Below are positions 47,010 through 59,122 of a stretch of 64,000 nucleotides of DNA, in pieces. A model generated the notes under the pieces. The model ran no database searches, was not told the origin of the DNA, and was given only the letters and a program-made list of their open reading frames with translations. The DNA comes from Linanthus parryae. Lineage: Eukaryota; Streptophyta; Magnoliopsida; Ericales; Polemoniaceae. Made by a program: the position numbers and the translations under genes. Position 1 is the first letter of the stretch, and the number at the start of each line of letters is the position of its first letter. The stretch covers positions 33,841,001 through 33,905,000 of the forward strand of contig JALGPY010000001.1 of assembly GCA_023055425.1 (NCBI GenBank). Direction: 5' to 3'.

Positions 47010-47402
47010 GGGCTATATTGATGTATTCTTCTATGGACATTGCTCTGCCAGCTTTTATATCTTGTTATGGAGGGAGAAACCGAGAAAGAATCAAACAAAG
47101 TTGGCTCTGCAAGAACCGCCTTTGATGTTTGCGTATGCGTGTGTATGTATGCATGTAAATGTTTGATTTCCCTACATACCTTTATTGTTATAAAGATTTA
47201 CACTATATTTAAGAGACAAACTTCAAAGAAATGTGACTAATGTGGAGTTGTTCGTTCAAGTTTATGCTAGTATTCAATTTGCTTTTCTAACATCATCTTC
47301 AGTTTCAGTACTCATTTTGATGCCGAGTTACCATACTTCTTTCTTCTGTATTACTTTCTCAGTTCTTTATTTCTATTATGTGTGAGTGTGAGTGTGAGTG
47401 TG

Positions 47403-47434
<32 letters not shown>

Positions 47435-48205
47435 AGTGTGTGTGTGTGTGTGTTATCATATATATTAGGGTAGACCTCGACTTGATTGCCTACCGTTCAG
47501 TTCTTCAAATTGTTAAGTCACTATTTACTACCAAACTGTAAAAAGTCTATGCAAATGAATATATTTTAAAATTGAATATAAAAAGATGTTTATGATATAT
47601 AGTGTGAGCCTTGCGACAAACATCTATCAATGTTGTTTTTCTTTTGCAATCATTACCCTCTAAATTACGGTCTTTCTCAAGTGATGAAAGATATTGGTGA
47701 ACTTTATTGCAGATCATGCACATAACCCACTAGATGCCACAGAACCAGAATAACTCTAGTACTTCCAAGTCCTAAATTGATCAGAAAGAAGAAGAAGAAC
47801 AAGACAAAAAAGAGGAACAAGAACAAAGAAAATCCAAAGAACAAAATCTAGACAGAACAACAATGAGAACAAGAAGGAACAAGAACAAGGAGAACAAGAA
47901 CGACAAAAAGTGGATGGATATTAGGTTTGAAATATTGATCTATTGTAACCAGAGGATAGAGGAGAATGAAACAGGAACTTGATTTTCGTAACGGGTCAAA
48001 TTAGATGTAGAGGCAGAAGGCCAGTTTGCCAGTTTCACTTTCCAGAGGCCATCTCCTCAAATTCCTCATGATTAAATTGATTTGCATCGAATTCCATTGA
48101 CCAGTTTCTTTGAAGTTTGACTTTGGCCCAAAAGGCCAAAATGTTAAGAACCCGTATAGAGAGACCACCACACCCACTGCCTCTTTTATTCAGTTACCCC
48201 AGCCT
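47010..48205. other. Intergenic DNA upstream of P450 45021-47009
   Basis: Contains a (TG)n microsatellite (about 47381-47453) and an AAGAACAAGAACAAG-type purine repeat (about 47785-47905). The first few hundred bases should hold the promoter of the minus-strand P450. I see no gene. Confidence 0.5.
47381..47453. repeat. (TG)n / (TGAG)n microsatellite
   Basis: Starts with GTGAGT repeats and passes into pure GT, interrupted once by GAGT. Confidence 0.95.
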
Positions 48206-48262
48206 CCAGCTTGGGTTCTTGACACCGGAGCTACATATCATATTACATCTAAATTTATAATC
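48206..48262 (+). pseudogene. Copia protease fragment
   Basis: One frame reads PPAWVLDTGATYHITSKF, the copia aspartic-protease active-site region (W-V-L-D-T-G-A-T-x-H-I-T). It is surrounded by unrelated DNA with no gag or integrase, so it is a small relic. Confidence 0.6.
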
Positions 48263-48354
48263 CGAAGGATTTTGGATTAGTCAGACCAAGATAGAGTATG
48301 TGAAGTGTACCTTTTAGTGGCCACTGGACAATAACTATTGGAAGGCGAGAGGTG

Positions 48355-48710
48355 CAAAAGAAGGAACATCAGATACCTCGGACCGATTGTACATAGTGAT
48401 GGAGCGATGACAATGATGTTACCCATAGGATAAAAGCAGGGTGGACGAAGTGGAGGGATGCATATGTGGTGTTGTGTGACCATAGGATCCCGACTAGGTT
48501 GAAGGGTAACTTATTAGAACCGTTGTAAGACCCACTTTGATTTATGGTTTGTGTTGGGCGATTAGGAAAAATATAGTAAGAAAATGAGTGTAGTAAAATT
48601 GAGAATATTAAGTGAATGAATGGGGTTGTTAGGAAGATAGGCGTTGCACCTATAGAAAACAACATGAGGGGGAATCGTTTGAGGTAGTTTTCGTCACGTG
48701 GACTCGACAA
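48355..48710 (+). pseudogene. LINE (non-LTR) reverse-transcriptase C-terminal remnant
   Basis: Two frames together show segments typical of plant LINE polyproteins: RYLGPIVHSDG, then after a frame change HRIKAGWTKWRDAY with LCDHRIPTRLKG, and later IGVAPI and MRGNRLR. There are at least two frameshifts and several stops. No 5' end or poly-A tail was located. Confidence 0.6.
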
Positions 48711-50376
48711 TCTTTTTAGTACTATAGTTATTGTCTATGGATGGGGAATATATATTAACAAAACTATTGACATGTTGTAGTGACTCTTTTATGGACTTCT
48801 TCGGTACGAACTACGAACATTATTCGTCCATATAACCCACCTCTAAACAAATGGATTATCATATTATAGTTATTCTTTTGTGGACCATTACCTTTGTACG
48901 ATCAATTATCAAAGGGAGGGGAATACTTAAACAAAAGGATTGTGAAATTTTGGCGACCATGACTGGTTAACTGATATTTTTTTATAGCAGCTATTGATTT
49001 GTATTGATATATACATGTCTGTAAATATCAATTTTGGTTGTGGTTTGGTTTGGTGACGATGGTAGTAGACAACCGGAGATTGTAATTTGGATTAGGTTGG
49101 TTTGGTGGTTAAATACTTAAATTAGGTTTTAGGTCCGTTGGTGTTTATGATTTTATAGACAAAGAAGTGGAAGGTTGAACGAAGTGATAGGGATGCTGCT
49201 GGAGAGAGAGAGAGATTGGTGGTGGCGGCAGTGGTTGTGATGAAGGGTAGAGAGATCGTTGAAGAGTTAACCTCAAGGGCAACGTAAGAGTTTCGGACCA
49301 CAAAATGGCTGACATAATCTATTATCATTTTCTGGCCAATTCTCCTTCAGGTATAGGGATATAGCTTGTGACTATCCCCTATAAAAGCAAAGCAAATGGT
49401 TTCTAGCGTTTGTTTATCAAAAGGGGTGTCAAGTGTCTTAATGCCAAAGCAAAGTTTGCATTTGCTAGTGACCAGATCGTGAAGTTGTTAGGTTCAAAAA
49501 AGTTATCCTTCTGATTTTATGTTTAATAGTATTCTCCATTGTAGAAAAAGATCTACTGGAAAAAGTAGTATATGTAAGCTCAATAGATTTCCTACATTTT
49601 GAAGAGTAGGCAAACTCAAATCGAAATAAATACACAAAGATTATGTGGAATCAAAAAATAGCTGTAGTATTAGTTTTCGCCCAATGCCTCTGAAGTAGTA
49701 AGTCCGGCCTTGATGCATTATATGCATACGATATACTGGCCCGTCTAGAAAACACATTATGGTGTGTGTGTTTTGAGCTGTTTTGTTCTGTGTTTGAACT
49801 GGTACAATAGCCCATGAGATTTTTTTTTTTGAAAGACCCCATGAGATTTTTAATTCTTCTATTCTCATGTTTTAATGTCCTGTCCAACCATAACATGACA
49901 TATATTTGGTTTTAGTGGTTTCTTATGTAAATATAAAACCAGTTGAATATAGGTTGCAGATTGTCTGGATATAAAAGCACTTGAATTTCAGATTTCCGTT
50001 CTATTATCTGTTGATCTTGTCCTGCTACTTGCTGTATTCTTTTAATGTCTGCAGTGTAAGATTTGTTACTAAAGTGGGTGTACCAAATTGATTTCAGTCT
50101 CTTGTGGAGGAGCCACCAGAGTATGAGGTAGTGCATGACCTTATTTTGATACGTATGACGCATTTGCTGAATCATGCTTCTGTTTTTTATCTACTCCACG
50201 TGTTTTGGTCTGAGTCTGCAATTCTTATCTATATATCCAGAATGATGTCTTTCCAGATCTCGAACATTTTAACTGCTTTCATTTTTTTGTGGTCGACATA
50301 TCTATTTCAAATTTAAAGGGATCCAACTTTCAATTAAGTTTTTTCATAATAATAATTAGCCAAGTCACTATCCTTA
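48711..50376. other. Intergenic DNA, no gene recognised
   Basis: AT-rich, with a TTGGTTTGGTGG-type patch near 49030-49110, a short GA tract at 49201-49215 and a T run at 49818-49829. Open frames of 60-90 residues here have no domain features. Confidence 0.45.
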
Positions 50377-50711
50377 GAGCATCTCCAATTACTAATAGTT
50401 AAAATTGTGTATAATTTAATGAAAATTGTAGATCTTTAATTCAACTATTGCTACTATATATCTACTATGTGCTCCAATAGTATCAGCAAAATTGTTACTT
50501 CAATTAGACATGGCGGATCCGAAATGTATCATACCAGAGAATTTCAAGAAATTCGGGACATAAAGGTCAAGAGGATGTTTAAACAAAACTATAAAGACCT
50601 CTATTTGGATCTCTAAATGTAGAGATTCACGTAGAGATCCGTTAACTTTTTACCCTGAATCGTCGATATTTTAACTATAACCATTATTTATCTAATGTAC
50701 TGGAAATGCTC
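50377..50711. mobile_element. MITE, 335 bp, GAGCATCTCCA ends
   Basis: The left end GAGCATCTCCAATTAC and the right end GTACTGGAAATGCTC are imperfect inverted repeats. They are flanked by TTA on both sides (50374-50376, 50712-50714). This fits a PIF/Harbinger-like non-autonomous element. AT-rich interior without coding potential. Confidence 0.7.
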
Positions 50712-51376
50712 TTAAACTTTGTATCCAATCAAACGGAGTGCATAAAAGTAGACAGAATAATAGGCACATGCAGAAGTCCCAAAAACCAGTCACATGCAGT
50801 GCACTCAACTGCACTAATTTGACAAAGAAAATGATATAATTATGCATTACAAGATCTCTAAGGAAACAAGAATCTTCTTCTCTTGTTTCCTTGTGACTTC
50901 AATCAATGGAAGAAGAAGAAGAAAAAAAGTTGCCGTTCTTGCGTGGTTACCCACGTACATAGAGATTCAAGAGAAAAGATGCAACTCTCTAGCCATATAC
51001 GAAGAAGAATAATGGGCACTGACTACTTCTATTTCATAACGGAAATTGGGTGGAGGATGAGAAGGAAGTCAAAGAGTAATTACATGAAAGGCTCTCTGAA
51101 GAAAGATTAGAAGAAGAGAGGAGAAATAGGGGTTATCGCTTGTTTTTTTGTTTGGACTCGCATACCCGACCAGGACTCGCATGAAAGCAGTAGCAACAGG
51201 AAATTCTCTATTCACGATTCGCTGAATCGAATCGTGATTCACAATTCAGTACTATTTCGATTCAATGTAAAATTCCAAATTGGTGGAGGGGTGAATTTAA
51301 TCGAATCACCCAATCAAATCAAGAATCGTACAACTTTGAAAACTATAAGTTTAATGATGCGCGCGCAAGTGACTTT
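50712..51376. other. Intergenic DNA, no gene recognised
   Basis: Includes a small palindrome-rich patch GATTCGCTGAATCGAATCGTGATTC near 51215-51240 (given here only by its repeated GATTCG and CGAATC parts). It also has short open frames without domains. Confidence 0.4.
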
Positions 51377-51810
51377 GAACAGCTATGAGCCTATGACATC
51401 AGATAGCCAGCTGAACCATAAAATACAAAAGCTGCCAGACAAAAGAATAGTGGACCCTAAGAAAATATATAAATGGCAACCCTTGCTTTATATAGAAACT
51501 ATACAGATCCATGTAGATACTCACTTGTCTTCTATAGCTAAAAATAGAATCAGCCTTGGAGGAGATTGCCAGAATGGAAATGCTACTGCAAGAATATGGA
51601 TATGTGCTTCTCGTTCTCAGTCTGCTATACACAGTTGCTGGCTTGTTCTATTTGACCGGCTATGCCTGTGCCGATCCCCAAAAGAGTCTAGGCATTGGGT
51701 AATGTATACATTCACTTCTCCTAGTTTTTTTGATGTCTTCTTGGATGGAAGTCGTAGCACTGTTTCTTCAGTTTTGAGTTGTTCATGTCTTATCATATTG
51801 TTGGCTAATG
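51377..51810 (+). repeat. Duplicate of the P450 (60404-62635) promoter and first-exon region
   Basis: Aligns with about 60232-60660. Shared blocks include GAACCATAAAATA, TATATAGAAACTATA, TCAGTCTGCTATACAC and TTGTTTCTTCAGT. It covers the TATA region, first exon, donor and first part of the intron. No further P450 exon follows before the copia insertion at 53007. Confidence 0.8.
51574..51698 (+). CDS. Orphan anchor exon like exon 1 of the P450 at 60404
   Basis: From the ATG at 51574 the frame encodes about 41 residues: MEMLLQEYG, then a hydrophobic stretch VLLVLSLLYTVAGLFYLTG, then SLGIG. It ends at a GT donor in the same phase (two bases left over) as exon 1 at 60404-60549. The upstream Met used by that gene is GCC here, so the next Met is the start. 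A TATA-like TTTATATAG lies at 51488. It may be a broken gene's leftover or an alternative first exon for the P450 9 kb downstream. Confidence 0.5.
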
Positions 51811-52939
51811 TTTGACCCAATATATGTGGATTCACTTAATCGTGTGAGAGGGATCATTACGGTCAAAACTCAAAACCTGACAACACAAAAGAAATTATAT
51901 ACTTTCTCCCTCATGAGTGTCTTCATTTCCTTATACATGCCCCTAATTATGTGTTCTATGCCAAAAAAAAATGTATTCTCGTTTTACTTACCTTCATAAC
52001 CTTTTCATCGGATTCTTGGCTATGATTTTCCGTTGTCTCGCTCATGTGATTATCTGTGGAGGGAAAATAGGTTGATTAAAGATGTTCCTGAGTTGTTCAC
52101 TTCGCAAGAGGGTTGCTATGCTTCACCCTATATTTGTTACCCTTGTATTTCAATTTGTCACCTCCTATGTGTCAAGATACGATTGTTGGTAATTATTTAT
52201 TTTAAGATCTTTCCATAATCCAATCACCAATTGGAGAACCCCCCATAGGCGGTGAAACTAGAGGGTGAAGAGAAACGGGTGACTTTTTGAGAAAGAACAT
52301 TGGTAAAAAATGATGTTGCAGTACCTAAAATCCCACTGGAGGCCCTTTTCACAATTTGGAGGGTCTCTCCACAGGTTAAACCCTTATTTTCCATTAGATC
52401 GGCACAAAAGGTTCGTTCTCTTACTGTTGGTGATAAGTTTGGTGATAAGTTTTGCATGAAGTTTCCTTTCGAGCATCCATGAGTATTGATTTTGATTCCA
52501 TTAGGAGACCAACTAGTTAGACATGGAGTAACCTTGTTTGAAGTGGCTTTGAAATACATTAAGTTGTCTGGATTAAGAGCATTTCGGGCAATAGCTTTGT
52601 TCATCTTACAGTTCTTAACATTTTAAATAGTGCATGCAACTACTGGAAACAGGTTCCTATTTTTTTTTTTTTTTTTTTAAATGTACAATCTCAAGGTTTG
52701 AATCAACAAGGATTTGTTGGTTTCCCCATTCATTCCTAGGTGTGAGTCTGTGTTCATATTAATTCAAATCAATAGCAGTATAATTTTCATACTTTATTAG
52801 AATATGTCAGTCAACTGCCAATCATGGTAGGTATAACATGTGAATCATTTTGTAAGAGTATTCTCCATCCCTAGATAATTTATTTGTGCAAAGCCTGCCA
52901 ATAAGAGCAACCTGAAACTAATAACCATGTGTACACTAA
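51811..52939. other. Intergenic DNA, no gene recognised
   Basis: A minus-strand frame at 52224-52604 (about 126 codons) has no recognisable domain and could be a relic of a longer gene. A T run lies at 52661-52678. Nothing else is supported. Confidence 0.4.
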
Positions 52940-53006
52940 GGCCATCTCCAACTGAACACTTTCTTCCCATTCCCTAGGGCCCACTTATGTTCCCCTTCCC
53001 CTCTCT

Positions 53007-53130
53007 TGTAAGATTATGAAATTGTCCTCATCTGGACCTCTGTATTGATTAGTGATATATACACGAATAATACCAAAATAATTACAGATAAGTCCCTATA
53101 ATTACACTATAATTGAGCTACGCTATTACA
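53007..53130 (-). repeat. Short copia 3' LTR
   Basis: The + strand reads TGTAAGATTATG ... GCTATTACA. The following CCCCCGCAGTC is the reverse of the polypurine tract (GACTGCGGGGG). It matches 58130-58251. Confidence 0.85.
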
Positions 53131-56100
53131 CCCCCGCAGTCGGAGCGGGAGAATGATGAACGTTCAGACTGGAGCGGAACCTTTCAAATAACTGACGAGG
53201 CAGGCCTTTGGTGAAGATATCCGCATACTGAAAATCAACGGGAATGTGAAGAACCCGAAGTTGACCCAGACGAACCTTTTCTCGAACAAAGTGAATATCA
53301 ATCTCAATATGTTTTGTGCGTTGATGCTGAACCGGATTACCCGATAAGTATACTGCACTGACATTGTCACAATAACAGAGAGAAACCTTCGGAGGACGCA
53401 CCTTGAGCTCAAGAAGAAGATTGCGAAGCCAACAAAGCTCAACAACAGCGTTTGCAACGCCCCGGTACTCGGCCTCAGCACTAGAGCGAGAGACAGTAGC
53501 TTGTCGTTTGGACGACCAACTGAGAAGGTTGTCCCCGAAGAAGGTGCAAAAGCCAGAGGTGGAACGACGTGTGTCCGGGCAGCCTGCCCAATCTGCATCA
53601 GTGTACGCCGTGAGACCCGTGGAGGTAGTAGCAGAGATGTGAAACCCGAGATCAAGAGTGCCACTCACATATCGAAGAACGCGTATCAACGCGCGAAAAT
53701 GATGCTCTCGAGGATCGTGCATGAAGAGGCAGATCTGCTGAACGGCATATGAGATGTTAGGACGGGTGAATGTGAGATACTGAAGAGCACCGGCTAAACT
53801 GCGATAGAGAGTGGGATCATCAACCGGAGGACCCGGACCCGCAGTGAGTTTAGAGCCAGTCTTAACCGGAGTGCTAACCGGCTTGCAGCCCACCATCAAT
53901 GCAAGCTGTAAATTCTCAGAGGCATACTGACGCTGAGAGAGAACCATACCAGATTCAGTGCGAGTGACAGCAATGCCCAGAAAATGATGTAGAGGTCCAA
54001 GGTCAGTCATAGCAAACTCAGTCGAAAGATGAGTAATAATCCTCTGCACAGCTGTAGGAGAAGACCCTGTAATGATGATATCATCAACATAGAGAAGGAG
54101 GTAGACAGTATCTGATCCCCGACTGTAGACAAACAGAGACTCATCACACCGACAACTGGTGAACCCCACTGAGCCTGTGAGAAAGGTAGCAAAGCGCTGA
54201 AACCACGCGTGAGGTGCCTGTTTCAGCCCATAGAGGGACTTACGAAGACGACAGACATGATCCGGATGGCGGAGATCCCGATAGCCTGGTGGCTGATGCA
54301 TATATACTACCTCATCCAGGTCACCGTGCAAGAAAGCATTCTTGACATCCAACTGGCGAATAGGCCAAGCATGAGAGATGGCAAGAGTGAGAACAGTGCG
54401 GATGGTGGCCGGTTTGACGACAGCACTGAAAGTCTCATCACAATCAACCCCAACTAGCTGAGATTTGCCATTCGCCTCCAGGCGAGCTTTGTACCGCTGA
54501 AGAGTACCATCATCCCGAAACTTGTGACGAAATAACCAAATGGCCCGAAGAATGTTCGCCCCAGACGGGCGAGGAACCAACTCTCAAGTCTGATTCGCGA
54601 TCATAGCCTCAAACTCATCATCCATTGCAGCTTTCCAGTGTGGGTCCGAAAGGGCAGACACATGGGATTTGGGCAAGGGAGACAAAAAAGAGGGAGATTG
54701 AGCATGAAGGGTGAGACGGGAGATGGGTTTATGGATACCGTGCTGAGCTCGGGTTCTCATCTGAGGGGAGATAGGTGGATCCGGTGGGTTAGGAGAGTCT
54801 AGTGCAGGAGACAGCGGGGAGACCGTGACGGGTGGGGAGGCAGGAAGCTGAGGAGGAGCCTGAGGTGGAGGAGGTTGAGGTGGTGTCGAGTCAGCAAGAG
54901 GAGGTGCGGCCGGGCGACGAGTGTAGTGAAGAGGAAAGGGTGGGGTTAGCCGAGAGGGAGCAGAGGGGTTGTGAGTATAACCGGACAGATCTATAGGAGG
55001 AAGACCATCGTCCAGTATGCCCGGGAAGCGACACGGAACTCGGTGTGGCAAACGGGAAGACATGCTCATCAAACGTGACATGACGAGAGATGTGAATGCG
55101 ACCAGTAGAGATGTCGAGACACCGATAACCACGATAGTTTGAAGGGTAACCAAGAAACACACATCGAGTGGACCGAGGGGCAAGCTTGTGGGGAGACACA
55201 GCAGTCAATTTAGGGTAACACAGACACCCAAAGGTACGAAGATGATCGTATGTGGGAAGACGATGGTAGAGAATGGTGGCAGGGATATCACCGTTGAGAG
55301 CTTTGGTGGGGAGAATGTTGTGGAGATAGATAGCAGTGAGAACAGACTCAACCCAGAAGCGAGGAGACATGGAGGCCTGAGAGAGAAGGGTACAGGATAT
55401 GTCATTGATACGACGTATCATACGTTCGGCTTTGCCGTTTTGAGGAGACGTTTACGGACAAGCAAATTGAAAAACAAGGCCACTGGACTTGGCAAACTCA
55501 TGAAACACTGAGTTATTGAAGTCCCCCCCCCCCCCCCCTCCAAGGTCTCATTGAAAACTCTTGATGTCACGAGAAAACTGGGTATGCACATACGTGTGGA
55601 ATTGTTTGAAGTGAGTGAAAGCATCCGATTTGAGTTTTAAAGGAAAAACCCATAGAAAATGCGAGTAACCATCAAGTAAGAGAAGATAATACTTGAAGTT
55701 AGATTTGCTAGCAACAGGGGATGTCCAAATATCACTATGAACTATATTGAAGGGAGCGGAAGTGTAAGATTGTGAAGGGGCAAAGGGAAGTCTAACGTGT
55801 TTGCCAAGTTGACATGCATGACACAATCCGGTTTGTTCAGTTTTAGTACAAGAAATGAGATGACGAGAGCTAAGATTATCTAAGACGTGGCAACCAGGAT
55901 GTCCAAGACGGTTGTGCCACACTGGGGCTGGAAGAATGGCAAGAGACTGGGCTGGAGAGGGGGACGAGGTGAGAATAAGAGGATAGAGGTCCCCTGAACT
56001 ATTGCTCCGCAGTAAAAGCCTTCACAGAAAAACCAGTCGGGTCAAACTCGATAGAGACATTATTGTCAATGGTGAACTGTCGGACAGAGACAAGATTTTT

Positions 56101-56689
56101 AATTATATTGGGAGCAAGAAGGACATTTTTAAGGTGTAGGGGACGGTCTAGGCTAGTGATAGTCTGTTGACCGAAACCGCACACTGGAAATTTGCATCCC
56201 ATTACCGAGCATCATATTAGAAATTGGAGAACTTGATGAGACAGAGGAGAGAGTACCTGTCTGAGATGTGAGATGAGAGGAGGCCCCTGAGTCCATGTAC
56301 CCAGTTTTATCCGAAGCATTAAGGGTCATGCCAGCAAGTTCAGAACTCAAAGCAGTAACAGAGGGAGACGAACCCGCAGTGGCAACAAGAACCAGTGGAC
56401 GCTGAGTGGGACCAGGACCAAGAATTCCCGTTGCGGCAGTCCGAGCGGGCTGAGGTGGAACTGATGGTGCCAGGCCCGGTGCTATGTGATAGGGAGACGA
56501 TGTTGCAGGACACCACACCCATCTATCGTGAGAAGAGGTAGGTGATGTGGGATACTGCTGAGTGCGACCATACGCATTTCGGCCAGACTGAAGACAACCA
56601 CGATTGCCTTGACGATCCCGTGAATGTCGCGTTTGTGGCGGTGCCGAATGAGGAGAAGCGGCAGAGAAATTTATAATTTGCTTCGCCAT
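53126..56689 (-). pseudogene. Copia gag-pol relic with stops, frameshifts and a gag deletion
   Basis: Starts at the ATG at 56689 (MAKQIINFS), runs into a gag tail without any gag core or zinc knuckle, then protease (MDSGASSHLT, about 56300), GAG-pre-integrase (LWHNRLGHPG, about 55920), integrase start (HSDIWTSP), integrase end (about 55421-54890), reverse transcriptase (LYVDDIIITG, about 54080) and RNase H (SSAEAEYRG, about 53480). Frame breaks occur near 56200, 55990, 55500 (beside a run of about 16 C at 55524-55540), 54900 and 54580. The last 484 codons (53126-54580) are still open. The missing gag core suggests a deletion of roughly 0.5 kb or more. Confidence 0.85.
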
Positions 56690-56909
56690 GAAAAATGACT
56701 AAACTACTCACAAAAGAATTGTAGAATCTGTGTAGCAAAATCAATCACTAATGATTGAGTTGGACCCACAACTCAAGAATTGAACCCACAACAAAAAGAA
56801 TCAATGCACACAGTAGCACCCATGAATTTCCACTGTTGAGTTGAATACCAGCACAGAGAGACTGAGTCACAACACAGAGAGTGCGGTCAAGAGATGAGCG
56901 CAATAGAAC

Positions 56910-57712
56910 CATAGTTTTAAAAACCGGACTGGCCGGCTCGACCGGTCGAACCGGTGCCTTACCGGTCCGGTTCGGATATTTGATCGCTTATGCAAACGAA
57001 CCGGTCAAAATCGCCGGTTTATTATTGAACCAGCAAACCGACCGGTTTTGACCGGTTCCGCCGGTTTTTGTATATCTTCTCAGCAACACCGAATCCGTAA
57101 TGAATTTCATGAAATCAGAGGCTTGTTCGTCGCTTTTCTTGATCTACCGTTGAAGAGAGAGAAAATAGTGGGTCGATTGTGCAGTAGTTGAAATAACAGA
57201 GTGTTGAGTTTGCATCACTGTGGTCTCCTGCGACAGAGAGGGAGGACGGGGAGGATGAGGAAGAGGAGAGGAGAAGTAAAAAGACTAAGCGAGCAGAGGG
57301 GGATAGAGAGAGACAGGGAGGGAGATGAGAAGTAGCAGATGGGGAGAGACAAAAACTGATGAAGAAAAAGTCAAAGAAAAACTTACAGAGAGAGAAAATA
57401 ATTAATTCATGAGATAATGGAGAGAGAGGTGGGGGTAGTTACCCGATAATGTTGAATCTGCACACTTTGAATGATTTAATTTCCTAATATATCTCAAAAC
57501 TTCAAGATAATTAAGGAGAGGGGATAATTTTTGATATATTATTACAATAAAAATTTATTTTTTATACAAATAAATTTGTTATATAATTTAAAATAATTAT
57601 TTATATTATTATATAAACATGCGGTTAAACCGGTTGAACCACCGGTCCGACCGGTTGAACCACAAATCGGGGTCTCACCGGTTCGATGACCGGTCCGGTT
57701 TTTAAAACTTTG
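56910..57712. mobile_element. hAT-like MITE (803 bp) in the short copia leader
   Basis: The ends are CATAGTTTTAAAAACCGGAC and, reversed, CAAAGTTTTAAAAACCGGAC. Eight bases flank both sides with one mismatch (AATAGAAC at 56902-56909, AATAAAAC at 57713-57720). CA-starting ends with an 8-bp duplication fit hAT. Both end regions are rich in ACCGGT units. The interior is purine-rich then AT-rich, with no transposase. Confidence 0.8.
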
Positions 57713-58118
57713 AATAAAACGGTGACGGCGGTGTTCAGGAGATTGATCGGTGCCGCTCATGTAGTTAAACAAATGGAGACCGTAACAAATCACAACTGGG
57801 TACTGTGCCGACTGGAAAGACAACAGAGGGAGGTCTCGTGGCTTGCAAATGACGGCGAAGTAACAACGATGATGCAACAGAAAGAAGTGACGGGTCTGGT
57901 CAGACGTTTGCAGAGATCGCGACGAATCAAACAGCAACGACGAGCAGATCTGAACAAGAAACAGGACCAGAACTGGGTCTGACGGGGCCATTGTTGACGA
58001 CGAACAGATTGTCGGAGGGAGAGAGCAACGATTGCGAGGAACGATCGGCGATGGCGGCTGGAGGCGAAGGCACGCGCACGAACAATCGGGTGGAGAAAAC
58101 GATGAAGAAGAGCCACGA

Positions 58119-58129
58119 CTCTGATACCA
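58119..58129 (-). other. Short copia primer-binding site
   Basis: In element sense TGGTATCAGAG directly abuts the LTR end at 58130. This is the initiator methionine tRNA type. Confidence 0.85.
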
Positions 58130-58251
58130 TGTAAGATTATGAACTTTTCCTCATCTGGATCTCTGTATTGATTAGTGATATATACACGAATAATACCAAA
58201 ATAATTACAGATAAGTCCTTATAATTACACTATAATTGAGCTACGCTATTA
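58130..58251 (-). repeat. Short copia 5' LTR
   Basis: The + strand runs from TGTAAGATTATG to GCTATTA. It matches the 3' LTR with a few substitutions (for example GACCTC versus GATCTC and CCCTATAA versus CCTTATAA). Confidence 0.85.
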
Positions 58252-58295
58252 TCTCTTTCCCTCCCCCTTCTGCCCAACTACATTATCATCTATTG

Positions 58296-58859
58296 TTGTA
58301 AATTCCGTTCCGGTCGCCGTTCCGTTTTGCTCTAGTGGATTGAAAAGATATGGGGTCCGGGCGGAACGGCGATCTGTTTCGGATTTACCGCACTTTTTAT
58401 TAAATATATATATACAATATAAGTCATCTAAGTTATGCCAACATGTGATTTTGTTGAAAGTTAAAATTTTAATTCACTAAAAGAACATGTACATACAATT
58501 ATATTCATTAATTTTCTTAAGATTGCACTTTACTTGTTAAATACATAATCTTGAACCTTTAATTAGTAATTTATTGGATTTATATATTAACACCGTAGAC
58601 CTTTGACCCAGCGGAAAGTTGTTGGGTCATCTCTACATGCAGCTCGGGTTCGGTTAACACGGGCGGCATTTAAATTTTTCGGTAATTATCTCAATTTTGG
58701 GCACGGAACAGGCCGGGTTTGGCCGTAATATATTGGAACGCACCGGAACACCGCGGAACAGGCCGGAATTCGCTCCTATACGAATCTATACCTAAGCCGT
58801 ACCGTTTTGCCATCGGAACGGAGCGTTCCGGCCATTCCGGAACGGAACGGAATTTACAA
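58296..58859. mobile_element. MITE, 564 bp, rich in GGAACGG motifs
   Basis: Left end TTGTAAATTCCGTTCCGG and right end CCGGAACGGAACGGAATTTACAA are inverted repeats (only the end 18-20 bases are meant). The right third holds many copies of GGAACGG and CCGGAAC. No clear target duplication was found. It sits inside the split MITE. Confidence 0.65.
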
Positions 58860-59122
58860 GTATGTTATCATCTCCAAAGTACTTTCTCCATCCACTTTAT
58901 ACACTTTTAAACAATCAATTTACATATGAAATGGTTATAGCAAGTAACTAAATAATTAAAACTTGATTCTAATAATTAAAAATATCAAAACGTAGTAAAC
59001 AAGTGGATCTCCCCTCTCCCTCCCCCTGAGGCTTCCATCCCATCCCCTACCCTCCCCCTTCCCGTCACTTGGTTGGAGACAAACCATTTCTTCCCCTTCC
59101 CCTTGATTGGTTGGAGATGCCC

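Larger units (their letters stand above)
53007..58251 (-). mobile_element. Short-LTR copia element (Ale/Retrofit-like), decayed
   Basis: Read on the minus strand: 5' LTR 58251-58130, primer-binding site 58129-58119, leader, polyprotein relic 56689-53126 and 3' LTR 53130-53007. LTRs are about 122 bp and nearly identical, with a few differences in the aligned part. TCTCT flanks it on both sides (53002-53006 and 58252-58256). The outer end of the 5' LTR lacks the two terminal bases seen at the 3' LTR. It carries an 803-bp hAT-like MITE in its leader (56910-57712). Confidence 0.88.
52940..59122. mobile_element. MITE split by later insertions
   Basis: The left end GGCCATCTCCAACTGAAC (52940) and the right end TTGGTTGGAGATGCCCT (ending about 59122) are imperfect inverted repeats. 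Its own sequence is only 52940-53006 and 58257-58295 plus 58860-59122, all rich in C and T (CCCTTCCCC, CTCCCCCTTC). The rest is a copia element and a second MITE that landed in it. The pairing of the ends is an inference. Confidence 0.5.
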
